A stretch of 64,000 nt of DNA from Dicyema japonicum. Its lineage: Eukaryota > Dicyemida > Rhombozoa > Dicyemidae. The DNA is taken from NCBI GenBank assembly GCA_011109175.1, contig RDEW01000070.1, positions 104,486-168,485 on the forward strand, in the 5' to 3' direction. Shown here piece after piece: positions 1 through 10,650 of this stretch; positions within the stretch are counted from its first letter, which is position 1; each line of letters opens with the position of its first letter. The notes beneath the pieces were generated by a model that worked only from the letters and a program-made list of their open reading frames with translations, did no database searches and was not told the DNA's origin. The translations under genes and the position numbers were made by a program.

Positions 1-1024
1 TTTATTGTGGATTGGTACCCCACTTACTGTGGCTAGTTTGGACAGAGATCTATCAAATTCTGAGTCGTCTGCTCTTAAGGACGGGTACTTGGTTTGTTCT
101 CCAGTCAAAAATAAATTTTTGAACGTAAACAGACCAATGTGCAATCTATCTGAATGTTCTGGTGATGAGGTTACAATTAAATATTTATTTTTTGTTAACA
201 ATTTTATTTATTTTTATAAATCAATTTTTTATGTTTAGAATGATAGTTCCCACGTTACTATCTTGGGAGTAATTCGACGAACGAGGCTAATTTGATCGAT
301 AATGGCACAGAGGTCTCAGTGTTATCTAAGGTAGAGGAATTTAATCAACGTGTGTAGATTCACCACCAACTCGCATTATATCACCAAATGGGACGCTTCA
401 CTGATTCTTCAGTTGACTGGATAGCCTATGACTTCCATGAGAATATTGCTGCTAAGCTTGGCAACCCCGAAGCGATGGAAAACCTCTCAAAGATCTACTT
501 GGACTTGATGATTACTGACTTTAAGCTCAACGACATTCTGAACCCCCAGGTCCCCGACTTCTTTTATTTCAGAGGACTCTTGAAGATCTTAAAAACTTGG
601 GAGTTGAGTTCATGATTCGCTGCGCGGAAACTTTCGGTTCCCTTTTCTGTTTAAGACACGTGGCTCACTGTTGGCTGGAGGGTTCTGGGCCTGGTAAATT
701 AAGGTTGATGGTTGACTGATGTGTTAGTGAGAGAAACTGGAGACGTGCTGCCGACTGTCTGGAGACTTTGATTATGAGCGGGACAGAGGAGTTCTACGAG
801 GAGACACATTTGCAACTGTTCAGAGAGAGGGTCGAGCTGGCTAAAGTCTACATGGTTGGGGGATTTGGAGTTGACGTTGATAAGAGACGTGCAGGCATGC
901 TTACTAGTTTATTGTAGGCCAACTCTTTACTGAGGCTGCCAATGAAGCTATTAAGATTAATTATGTAGAGTTGGCTATGAAGTATTTTTCTTTGGCAGAA
1001 GAGTGCCAAGTCGAGGAGCAATAA
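1..1024 (+). CDS. SEL1L-like Sel1-repeat protein, 3' part
   Basis: Exons <1-169, 247-330, 358-549, 573-703, 728-888 and 918-1024 join in frame. Introns are 77, 27, 23, 24 and 29 nt, all GT-AG. The product has repeated helical Sel1-like units: AAKLGNPEAMENLSKIY in exon 3, a segment around SERNWRRAADCLETL, ELAKVYMVGGFGVDVDKRR near the end, and LAMKYFSLAEE just before the stop. Order and spacing resemble the second half of SEL1L, the adaptor of the HRD1 ER-associated degradation ligase. I see no C-terminal membrane segment, which SEL1L normally has, so this may be a soluble Sel1 paralogue. The frame is open to the left edge, so the start lies outside the window. The first junction (169 to 247) is the least certain. 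Sel1-repeat assignment is fairly firm; SEL1L orthology is inference. Confidence 0.62.
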
Positions 1025-1644
1025 GCTGTATCGGTGGTGGTTAACTATTTTTTAATTAAACTGTGAAATTTACTGGTTCGCTTGTTAACCACGTGTAAAG
1101 CCTTATGTGCGTAATGCATCACCAATTTTTATTCTTTTCTCGTTCTCTCCCTAACTATCTACCTGTACTAGATCATGAGTTAATATTTTTGAATTCATAT
1201 TGTACACGTGTATAAGAAATTTCAACCTTTGTATGGCCATCGTTGCAACTCACTTGCGTGGGTCGATACAGTAAAAATTGCCAGCAGACAACGAAAAGGG
1301 AGCAGAGTTTTTTCTGAATGGTTATGAGATTATCTTCATGATCCCCATTTTCGTAAGTTCCGCAGTCATCCGATTCTAATGTTTTCCAAATGTAAATCCT
1401 TATCAAACGTCACATTCAGGATGTTTGGTATAACTGTAAAAGCCACATCGCTAATCGTGGTCTTAGGCCCGTTTGTTTACAGACTATCAGGCCTTACCTG
1501 ACATGTGGTTTGGACTAGGGAAAGTCCACAAAATAATCGTCACCACAAAAGGGAGCCTAAACAAGGAATATTTTTAAAGATGTAAATAAGATTTTTTCGA
1601 TATTTTGTAGGTAATAATAAAAATAATAACACCAGAGACCACGG
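1025..1644. other. Intergenic, no gene seen
   Basis: No open frame with coding character or recognisable repeat was found. The open frame on the - strand at 1173-1406 has no recognisable motif and I do not call it. Confidence 0.5.
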
Positions 1645-2035
1645 TTACACAAACTAACTAATCAAGTGATTTCAGCACGCTCTAGCAGGGACCTTATCTT
1701 TGCCTGATGCTCGTCCCCACACAAACACGCATCGGTCGAGTGATTGGACCTTCGCAGTCACGACGGCGCGTTCCGTAGTTCATTCTTATCAAGGTTTTTA
1801 GAGGCATTGGTGGCTGGAGTTCTCCAAGAATCCAGCAAACGTTATTTTGGAGGCTCTTTTCCGGCTAGCCTCAATCTTCAAAAACATTCGTCCAAGAGAT
1901 GAGTAGACCCCATATGCCACATGCATAAAGATGAATGGTTCAATGAATTTTTTATACACAGTGCTCAAAGCAGAATGCTTTCCGATCTTCCATAAGCCTG
2001 TGATGGCATTTCAGAACATTAGTTTTTTTCGCAAT
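1645..2035 (-). mobile_element. LINE-B fragment (jockey-like RT thumb and 3' tail)
   Basis: On the - strand the broken frame reads as an RT thumb region, with segments such as LSTVYKKFIEPFIFMHVAYG followed by a degraded C terminus. It ends in the LINE-B 3' tail at about 1645-1690, with the motif TCACTTGATTAGTTAG. It is 5'-truncated and frameshifted. The neighbouring SINE-1 copy carries the same kind of tail. Confidence 0.55.
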
Positions 2036-2045
2036 TTGTAATTAC

Positions 2046-2352
2046 GTTTAATTAATTAATTTATTAACCCCGGATACACCGAGAAAGAAGTTAAAGTAGA
2101 CAACTAATTAAGTGTATCCAGTTTCCACTTCTACAGAAACAGAGTCCATCCGGAATCAGCATAAAAATAGGACGTCCATTACATGCAGTTGTGGAAACCC
2201 CTCCAGTGTAGTGGGGAAGAGCAAATGATCCTTTTTCGTGCCGGCCTGGCATTGGGCGTCACCTAGACAGGTGGATCACATGACGCCACTCTAATAGGAA
2301 AAAAGAGGAGGAACAGACAAGCAAGCAGAAAACTTCAACCAATTAACCACGC
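2046..2352 (-). mobile_element. SINE-1 copy
   Basis: About 300 bp nearly identical to 43400-43715, with partial copies at 19660, 33490 and 50400. On the - strand it runs from a head containing GCCGCGTGGTTAATTGG, through a body containing GAGGGGTTTCCACAACTGC, to a tail with a perfect 8-bp stem (2072-2079 with 2112-2119). I found no clear A/B box, so its head origin is unknown. The tail matches LINE-B 3' ends. Confidence 0.75.
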
Positions 2353-2689
2353 GGCTATAATAATATCAATAAGTAATTACGTTTAGGTGACAGCACTTTT
2401 TGTGTAATAACACGGTTATTTAATATTAATCACTTTCACTTGATTAATTATTTTATTTTAATAAATAAGTATTTTAAATTATTTTAAACATTTCATGTGT
2501 TATCTTATCTGCAGTGTTATTAAACTCTGCTATATTATTCCTGTTTTAAGAGGCATTTGAGATATAATGCTATCGATTTGCAGGCACATTTAAATTATGT
2601 CCCCTTATTTTATAATCCAATATTTTTTAAGTCTTATATATTAACTACTAAAAGTGATCTCTCAAGGTCCCTGGTAGTAAACCCAGACA

Positions 2690-3345
2690 AAATGGAAAGA
2701 ACTAGAATATCCCGTTGCACCACGAGAAATGAGGAAAGGTTGAGAACATGCAAGAAAGTTGGATCTCTCTTCGGAAAACTTTATTCACAAGAAATTTCTG
2801 GCTGTCGCTTCTGTCAAAAAATTTTAAGCGATCTGGATGCGACGAAAGTTCATAGGCACTCGCCTTCGAATTCGGTTGTACAACTTTTTTATCGAACCAA
2901 TTCTACTTTATAACGCGGGGATCTGGGGACTAACCACCAAAGAATTGGAAAACCTCAACTCTTTCCACAGAAAACAACTGCGACTTCTTCTGGGAGTCTA
3001 CCGGCCAACGAGCTATAGAGAATACTCAAACACAAAGATGGGAATAAAGGTGCTTCTGCGAAATGGCAGCTTTTTGGACATAGCCTAAGAGCTTCGGAAA
3101 TGGCACCGGTAAATCAGGCCATGGAATCATACTTTTCTGTATTAAACAAAACAACGCATCGAGGTCGACAAAGCACTCACTTTGATAGGAAGAAAACTGA
3201 AAACAGCAGAGGATCTGGATGATCTGAGGGCGGATGCGAGAAACATGGGAGGATGGAAACGACTCAAAGAGCGTGTCCAGAGATGCATGGCAAAAGTGGA
3301 ATCTCAAATTAGTTAACTTTGCTGGTTCTGCGGACATTGCTATTA
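2690..3345 (+). pseudogene. RTE-like LINE, 3' end of RT ORF (pseudogene)
   Basis: Broken frames encode the conserved C-terminal region of RTE-like endonuclease/RT proteins: RIRLYNFFIEPILLYNAGIW, then LENLNSFHRKQLRLLLGVYR, and finally EDLDDLRADARNMGGWKRLK. At least two frameshifts and a stop interrupt it. It ends in an A/T-rich tail near 3345. Sister copies are at 12223, 46578 and 48166. The AT-rich stretch 2353-2690 before it shows nothing further. Confidence 0.7.
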
Positions 3346-3361
3346 ATAATAAAATTAACTA

Positions 3362-3655
3362 GTGTAACAAGAGCCTGATGGTCCTTAGTTCTAGTCTCGC
3401 TGCTGAACATTCTGGCTTACGGTTCCACGCATCTACGATGCTTTTGCTTGATCAGTGAACATTCCATTGCGGAATCGGATCGTCTACAAAAGGACTCACT
3501 CCAAACAGAAAAACGAATTGAAGAACATTACCAGGTTCTCCTCTACGATAAGTTATGATAACTGTTCTTTACTTAAAAGAAAGTATGTGTACTCCCTGGA
3601 AGGAGCGATAGCTAATTTGGCTCTTCGTAAAGTGCATAAATACGCGAGAATGCCC
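3362..3655 (+). mobile_element. SINE-2 copy, diverged
   Basis: Aligns by eye with the full SINE-2 at 58192-58533: a degenerate B-box-like start (TTCTAGTCTCGCTG), then GGTTCCACGCATCTACGATGC, a GGACTCACTC block, the GTTCTTTACTTAAA block and the GGCTCTTCGT tail. The open frame at 3455-3754 lies largely inside it and is not a gene. Confidence 0.65.
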
Positions 3656-3819
3656 ATTTATCGCTTTCACACCATGGATAATTCTTTATGTAAGATATTG
3701 CAACAGATCTGTTTGAATAATTTTAGTGATAATTACGAATCCCAGACTCATTGAGAAAAAAAATTAACATTTAACATCTAATCAAATACATCCAGTTCCA
3801 CAATCGCTGAGATACAAAT

Positions 3820-4012
3820 AATTTTCAAATCTCGCTGTTGTCAATTCTGACCTAAAGTTCCACGTGTTCCTGGATTGACGAGTGGAGCCGTCATACGTGA
3901 TACCTTGGGGAACCAGATCGTCTACAGGAACTCACATAAAAAGAGATATAAAGAAATTCCTTGACCAATTTTTAACGATTAGTTAACATAACTGTTCTTC
4001 TCTTGACATGCT
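3820..4012 (+). mobile_element. SINE-2 partial copy, strongly decayed
   Basis: Retains AATCTCGCTGTTG, GTTCCACGTG, ATTGACGAGTGGAGCCGTCA and the AACTGTTCTTCTCTTGA block in SINE-2 order. The 3' tail is missing. Confidence 0.55.
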
Positions 4013-4152
4013 ACAAGAATTGGATCTTATTTATTTATTATTTTTTATTTAAGAATTAGGGTTCTGTGAAGTTATGTTATTATTATTAAAAATAAAATAA
4101 AATTATGCAAATATTAATTGAATTTAAAAACTGTTTTGTGGACTTTTAATTC

Positions 4153-6888
4153 ATGTCGGAAGATGCCAGTCAAAATAAAATTAAGTTCATCGAAATAAAA
4201 CTCAACCGTGACCTCTGCAAAAGTACTGATTTTCCCACCCAGGAGTACTATTATGAAGATCTCCTAGCCTCACAAGTAATCCACAATTTTGACCCAGATC
4301 GATAACCCAGAGGAATTGGAAACTCAGAGCACTAAAAGGAAACTCAAAGAGATCAGTGTCTCAAAAAAGCTGCATAAAGAATTTGTAGAACTAATATTCA
4401 CTAAAGAGCAAAATGTTGGTCGAAAAGGGAATCAGTGAGCGGGAGGCATTAATTGAAATGGAGAACTTCTCCCACCTTGGAGACGGCTACGACAAGTCAG
4501 ACCCTTTCATAGACGACGGAGAAATTGTAGACTAATTCATAATTAAAGTTCGATGAGTGCATTCCCACGAACCTGAGGACTGAAATTGGGGGGTTTTTCA
4601 TTAACGAAGGCCCTTTGGTGATCTCCTCAACTGACATGGGAAACGGTTCTAAGCCAAAGGCCAAAAAGAAACGAGAGAACCCTCCAGAAACCTCACCTAA
4701 GATTCCCAAACTACGTGCTAAGTTTTATGGATTTTAATTTTTAGAAAACTAGATAGAGATTTAACTCTCCCCCAGTTTCTTAATGGCTACATTGAGAAGT
4801 GGTACAATCTTATCGGCTACACAGCTAATCTGACTTGTGGAACCACGTGGGATGGGGAGACGGACGCTTTGGAGGCTATTTTTCCACTTATACCTCCTTC
4901 GATGGAGAGAGCCGTCAACAAAATGATTGAAATTTACTTCCCCCATAAAGAAATTTCAATTCTTGACGAATTTGTTGCCGAGTCCCCACAAACACGTGTG
5001 CCATTAACTGCCCTCTGTCCACAAAACTCGTCAAATCAGCCTCCCTTAAATTCAGATGACTCTAAGAGCGCCCCGTTGGAATCTTCAGTGATCTTTATTT
5101 CGCACGACGAACCTCCCCACTTCGAAAAACCGATAATTTCCGTTCTTAATCGATTTTTAGAGGTATACCAACCTAAAATATAAAAAATAGAGAATGGACA
5201 AGAAACGTGCTCAGAGTAGATTGGACGGTCCCCGAAGGCCAGACTACGAGGATTCTAAACTCTTATTAGTGTTTGATGTTATCTAATGCTAGTCTTTATG
5301 CTAACTGTCGCCGTTTTGGCTTGGGGACTGAACAGTGGGAGAGCATATTGGAGATTGTGGCGACCGGCTTAAATATGGGGGGAGATAGAGAGGAAAAGTT
5401 GTCGAAGTTGAGTGATTATTTGGACGACGTGTCTAAGCACTTTTGTGGAGGGATTGATAATGTGTTGATTTTGAAGTTTGTTGGAGATGGTTGTGTGATT
5501 GTTTACTGTCAGAAACGTTGAAGATTGAGATTAAAAGGGCAGAAGTAGAGTGTGATGATCAGAGTGGAAAGAAGAAGGGAGCTGCGAAGGTTATTATCCC
5601 TGAGAGACAAAAGTATTTTTTGTTATTTTTTATTTTATTATTTTTTCGTAAAAATTATTTATTTAATTTTAAATATTTTATTTTTTGTTGTACTTTTATA
5701 AATTTTTTATGACTATAAATTAAAGTATGTTATATGTCAGTAATACACAGCGTAGTGATATAGAATTTGCGCCCTAAGCGAGGGTGAAATGTCTAATATC
5801 TCCTATCTTCTATTATGAACAATTTTGTCAACATCGCCTTAGATTTTTTATTAGTATTAGGAAGAGTTATATTTACTCGTTTTATTCTTTTATGGCTGCC
5901 CGTTTAATTTTTAAGGAATAGTGCAACGAAGAGCTATTAGCGGTTTGAATGTTTATTCGGCATTTTATTTATTTTTCTTGTATTATATTTAATATTTAAA
6001 ATTATTTTTTAATATTTTAGTATTTTTTTGTCAATAAACATATATTTTTAGGAACGTGATAAAGACAGTATTTGTACTGTTTTTCCTGGCTATAAAGATC
6101 GACAAATTGTCAGGTGCTACCTTCCTAATGCACATGAATACGTTCATTAAACACTTTGTCTCTAAACTAGGCGGATCTAAAGCTGGCCTTAACCAATCGT
6201 AGTAGTCTCACTAACTTATAGGTTGCTCCTCTCTGCTTCCGAATTTCCTCTTAGGAAGATTAAGAAACTCTTTGGTACTCCGAAACCTGCCAAGATTCCG
6301 ATAGAGGTTGTGAAACTTGAGAAGCAACCCGAGGAAATTCAGATTCCGATAGAGGTTGTGAAACCTAATACCCAACTCATGGAAGTTCAAATTGAGAACA
6401 GAAACGCGGAAAATCCTATGGATTTGAGTAAAGAAAGAGAGGAAGTCAAAGTTATTGATAAAATCTCAGTTTCTCAGCCAAATCATCAATTTGCTAATCA
6501 AAGCGAATCTTCGTCTTTGTTTACGCCGCCAATTCCTGTGAATATACGAAAAACGTGGCGTCCCCTAGAAATTTCTCATCCCCCTAAAACTCAACAAATG
6601 AAAAAAACTTTAGTAATCCCCCAAAATCATGATCGGTCCTTCGTCAATTTGTTGAATTATTCCCCACGTCGGCATTTTAGACCGAATTATCAGATGGGAG
6701 AACTTCATCAGAGGATGGATATTATTCCGAATGACCACAATTGGAGGGGGTTCGGAAACTTGTATGGCCAAGGGAGGTTTAACAGTCCCGATGTGAGATT
6801 TCAAAATGGATCGATATATCAGTGGAATCCTAATTTGTATAGAGGACCTGATAACGGGAATTTTTATAGGAGATCTCAATTTGAATAA
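4153..6888 (+). CDS. Ubinuclein-like HIRA histone-chaperone subunit
   Basis: Ten exons join in frame: 4153-4275, 4298-4384, 4407-4526, 4549-4721, 4745-5162, 5191-5270, 5293-5489, 5513-5612, 6052-6198, 6222-6888. They give about 703 residues. Introns are 22, 22, 22, 23, 28, 22, 23, 439 and 23 nt. Residues about 98-137 carry the HRD (Hpc2-related domain) of ubinuclein/HPC2: YDKSDPFIDDGE, split by an intron from FDECIPTNLRTEIGGFF and INEGPL. In ubinucleins this domain binds HIRA, which deposits histone H3.3 in the nucleus. Basic KPKAKKKRE follows, then a long helical middle region (QFLNGYIEKWYNLIGY, IPPSMERAVNKMIEIYFP). The tail is rich in Pro/Asn/Arg and has a repeated IPIEVVK. The stop at 5181 is bypassed by the 28-nt intron 5163-5190. 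Without that intron there would be two genes 10 nt apart. Confidence 0.82.
5613..6051 (+). other. Oversized intron of the ubinuclein gene
   Basis: At 439 nt it is about 20 times longer than its neighbours. It is highly T-rich at both ends, with a more complex core at roughly 5740-5960. The phase-2 junction makes a split AA|G codon. I see no recognisable transposon in it, but a small insertion into an ancestral tiny intron is the simplest explanation. Confidence 0.6.
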
Positions 6889-6959
6889 CCTTTCGATTAT
6901 ATTTTCATTAAATAAATATTTTTTTTTTTTAAATCAAAAATTTATTAACAATAAAATAT

Positions 6960-9145
6960 TATTTATTAACTATGGGTGAGAGCGGCTGCTGACATCACGG
7001 AGTAAGCGTTTCCGCGAATAACAGCGATACCAATTTTTTGCCTCAGCCAGACCGCTTCCCGCACGTCTTTCTTGCGGTGGGCCAATTTTCCCCCGATTTC
7101 CTTTAGGAAAGAGGCTGTAATACTTCCAGCCGCACCAGACGTCTCGATTGCTATCGGTACAAAACGGTAGCGGTCTCCAATTTCGCCATATTTTTTAATC
7201 TTGATTTTTCGGCCAGATCGGCTGCCGATCCAGCAGACTGCGCCGAGCTGAGCATCATCGAGTTCGAGAAAGAATCCACAACAGTGCAGTCCCATACGAG
7301 CGATTTTCCCTCAGTGAACGGAAAGACAGTTAACCCATCCGGTCTTTTCCCATCTCCGCGGTCCAATCCCACAGGTTCCAATACTGCCGGGAAGCCTGCC
7401 GCTTCAAGAGCTCGCAAGACAATGTTGTTCATAGCAGCATGGCGGGGTGCTCTGCCCGCACTCCTTTTGCACGAGAGCGGGTGCAGCCCTTTGGCATCGA
7501 CGATCCCTCCACAGCGACATTGGTGTTCGACGCAAACATCAGCTCCCAGGCGTTGTGCGATTCCAATCCGAATACAGTCATCGTCCAATAGGGTCCCCAG
7601 GGAGGAAGACGGGAGTGCATCCAGCCACGCTCCGCTCCCATGGTTGGCGGCGGACACGAGGCATGCAAGACGATGCTGGTTGGCCTCAGACTTTAGCACG
7701 TCGAAGATATTCTTGGAGTAAATATCATCCCAGTCACGTTGCCTCGAAGGATCGTTCGGCATATCCAAACCAGTTTCACACCATTCGCAACGAGCTTCGT
7801 CGAAGACTTTTTCCCAAGAGAGTCCGGTTGTAATACGTAGGATTTCTTGGACCAAAAGGCTTCCACTTGAGAGCGATGACACATATGCTGGATAGGCGAT
7901 CTCCAGCGCCGACCTGAGACCCGTTCCTCCGAGGCGTGTAGGAAGCTTGCATTGGTTCCAACTCGGCGCATCAAACTGGATGTTTAGAAGTAATTCAGCT
8001 GATTTTCTCAATGTCCTATCCAGTGACAGGAGGATGTCACGATGTTTGAAGCAGGGAGAACATCGGAGAGCATATAGGAGTTTGGGCAAGCCGATGCTAT
8101 TCTTCAAAAGGAAAACGCTGTATGACCATCGAGTAAGGAAAGTTTCTCCGTGACTCTGGAGAGTTCATCCTCTTTTGTTTGTAGATGGCTCCGCAGTTCC
8201 TTTTCGTCAAGTGGGCACCCAAGAAAGTATGTCCGCTCCCTGGGTACGACAGTAATTCCAGGTAATACCGAGTTGAAAGACTCGACCACGTTGATGAAAT
8301 CACTCTCCGAGTATGTGATATTTATTAGCTCCGATTTCTTTATGTTTATCTCAAGTCCGAGGTTTCGTAGTGCTGGCACGGCATGTGACAGAACGTCGTG
8401 TACTTTTCTCCACGGCCCTCCAATTGTGGCGTCATCAAGATACCAAAGGTTAAGTTGTGTGTTTATAGAGCGGACAATTTCATCGATGGCCAGAGCGAAG
8501 AGTAGTGGACCAAGTGGGTCTCCTTGTTGAACTCCGGTCTCCGAACAGATAATCTTGTCCCCGAAAACCAGTGAAGAATTTGTTCCGTAAGCGAGGAAGA
8601 CAAGTGGAATAAGTTCCGGGGCTCGTTTGCTTGTAGTTTCGAAAATTTGATCCCTCCTCAATGAATTGAAGGCATTGCAGATGTCCAGCTTGACCCCAAT
8701 GTGTGGGTTTTGTTCGTCATTCTGTCCAAAAAAACACCTCGCAGCATGCACTGCCGCCTCGCATCCGTTCCTTACACCAACCCCCAGTTGGAGGGGGAAA
8801 ATTCTTCAGATATTCTCGGAGAGACAATGCTGCATGCAATTTTCGCTGTCAATCTTCTGAAATAGTTGCCGACTGCGATGGGGCGGACCCCACCTTCAGG
8901 TTTTTTGAAGGCCAATAAATGTGCACTGAAGAGGAGCTCCCTTGCTTGGGGAGGAATATCTCCGTTCAAAATACGCATAACCAGTTTTGTAATTGATTTG
9001 ACGAGGTTGCAGCCAGCTTCTGCAGTAGCCTCCGCCGTAAGATCTTTGATGTGACCCGGCCGCAAGCCATCGATGCCTCCACTGCTACTCGCCGCAAAGG
9101 ACGAAATGCCGCGTCGCACTTCGCCTTCGGTGACGGTCATCCTTG
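6960..9145 (-). pseudogene. LINE-A, RLE-type non-LTR retrotransposon, near-complete RT to 3' end
   Basis: Read on the - strand from 9140: RT fingers (PEGGVRPIAVGNYFRRL), palm motif A (GVKLDICNAFNSLRRD), motif B (GVQQGDPLGPLLFALA) and motif C (WYLDDATIGG), then a thumb. Next come a Cys-rich knuckle (CRCGGIVDAKGLHPLSC) and a restriction-like endonuclease signature (GDGKRPDG, then VWDCTVVDSF). It ends in the conserved WLRQKIGIAVIRGNAYSV tail near 6966. Three single-base shifts break the frame near 8795, 8105 and 7200. The 5' part upstream of the RT is missing. The C-terminal PD-D type nuclease places it with RLE-type elements (R2/R4/NeSL side), not with the APE-type LINEs in this window. The + strand open frames within it are antisense shadows. 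Confidence 0.8.
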
Positions 9146-9774
9146 AAAAAATAAATATTTTATTTATTTTTGTTTAGAAATCTGGATTTTATGTGATTTT
9201 TAATTGTCGAGATTTTCTTATTGGTCTGTTTGGTTGTCAGTTTGATGGTGGTGTCTTCATTTATGAATCACTAGAAGATGGAAATTACCGATGGGCAATG
9301 CTCAATTCAATCTTATTGCTAGTGGTCTTCTGAATTGTTGACTGGCGCAAAGATTGCGTGTATATTCGATTCGAACTTTACCGGAGTTCTGTTAGGCAAT
9401 AAAAAACTGGGAGAAGTTTTTCTTTAAAGGTGGTTTTCCAAGAAGGTTGAAATTATTTGCATTCTTCTACCTCAAAAACTATCTCCACGGTCCAAAGCTC
9501 TTGTATAGTCTAAAATGTTCGCCTGCCTTTGAGCACGTGACAGCTTCATGTTTATACATTGATGGATTTTGTTAAAAATATTTAAAAATCCAGTAAAACG
9601 AATCGGGTTGGGATCTGTGCAAACTCTCCACCGTCTGGGGTGATATGAGTCATTGGTCAGGAACATATATTGCTCAACCAGATTAATTGTTTTTGTCCAG
9701 TTACTTCATCTCTGAGAAATTCTCTTTCGACAAGACACTTTTTGATCTTCTTGTTTATCCCCAATACTGAAAGT
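9146..9774. other. Unresolved interval with exon-like stretches
   Basis: Around 9226-9338 the + strand reads FDGGVFIYESLEDGNYRWAM in frame. Around 9480-9660 the - strand has an open frame ending ANILDYTRALDRGDSF. Neither could be joined to a convincing gene with tiny introns, and neither matches the repeats here. Confidence 0.3.
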
Positions 9775-10390
9775 CATATACATCAAGGGATGAAATTTTA
9801 AGAAAGGTTAAACCAGCTAATTAGGTGATCTCAGCATCAAATATCTCCAGATCTCTCTATGATTGTTCCGCCAGCGATACAACTGCTTCTCGGAAGTGTC
9901 TTCTGTTGTGTCTAGGGATGATATCGAGGTTAATTACCTACTTCCAATGACCCCATAGGTTTCTCAGACTATCGCTTCAAAAATGGCCTGTCTACTGAGT
10001 TTTCGTATTTTGACCTTTACAAGGCCAATTCTCGGTGAATAGCTGTTAGTTCAAGGTTTGAGGGAGATGAGCCATCCACAAAAGTAACGTCCCAAGCGAG
10101 GCATTTCTAACCCTTCTACTGTAAAAGAGTCGTCCCATATGGGATTTTGTTCGTAGAATCAATCTCGGTGACTCCAGCTGTACATGATACTCAACGACCT
10201 CAAGTACTCCTGGAATTACTTCATTTATTGCGGTGTGACTCGGGCTCCAGTAAGTGAATGAAATCCTTTAACGTCAACCATCTTCCCGTATCTACACCGA
10301 TGACTCAAAAGTGTTCCGACCAATGCACAAGGAAGAATCCTGAACCACATGCCTCTCACACTTGTAGATGTGAAGGTTAGGCATGTTGAT
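9775..10390 (-). mobile_element. LINE-B remnant, very decayed
   Basis: A LINE-B-like 3' tail (GATCACCTAATTAGCTGG on the - strand) lies at about 9800-9830. Broken frames upstream on the - strand recall the RT C terminus, for example RRHFREAVVSLAEQS. Frame decay is severe, so the call rests mainly on the tail. Confidence 0.35.
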
Positions 10391-10439
10391 CTTATTTAGA
10401 CGAACTTTTAAAAACAATTAAAAATATTTTATTTTAATA

Positions 10440-10650
10440 AAAATTTAGCAATCGAGACGTTCGGTGCGGCCGGAAGTATTACAGCCTCTATCCTAAAGGA
10501 AATCGGAGGGAAATTGGCCCACCGCAAGAAAGACGTGCGGGAAACGGTCTGGCTGAGGTATCGAATTGGTATCGCAGTTGTCCGCGGAAACGCTTACTCC
10601 GTGATGCCACCAGCTGCTCTTTCCCATAGTTAATAAATAATATTTTGTTG
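10440..10650 (+). mobile_element. LINE-A 3' end
   Basis: Encodes the last ~60 residues of the LINE-A ORF, from IETFGAAGSITASILKEIGG to GIAVVRGNAYSVM, then stop and TAATAAATAATATT. Very similar to the 6960-9145 copy; severely 5'-truncated. A long A run follows at about 10671-10690. Confidence 0.75.

Noticed and set aside
3455-3754. 99-codon + strand open frame
   Set aside because: Mostly inside a SINE-2 copy; no protein similarity.
5181-5196. Bacterial-style operon (10-nt intergenic gap)
   Set aside because: A 28-nt intron in phase fuses both parts into one ubinuclein-like protein, which explains the gap better.
7284-7833. Long + strand open frames of 128-145 codons
   Set aside because: They lie exactly antisense to the LINE-A nuclease and RT coding region and have no motif of their own.
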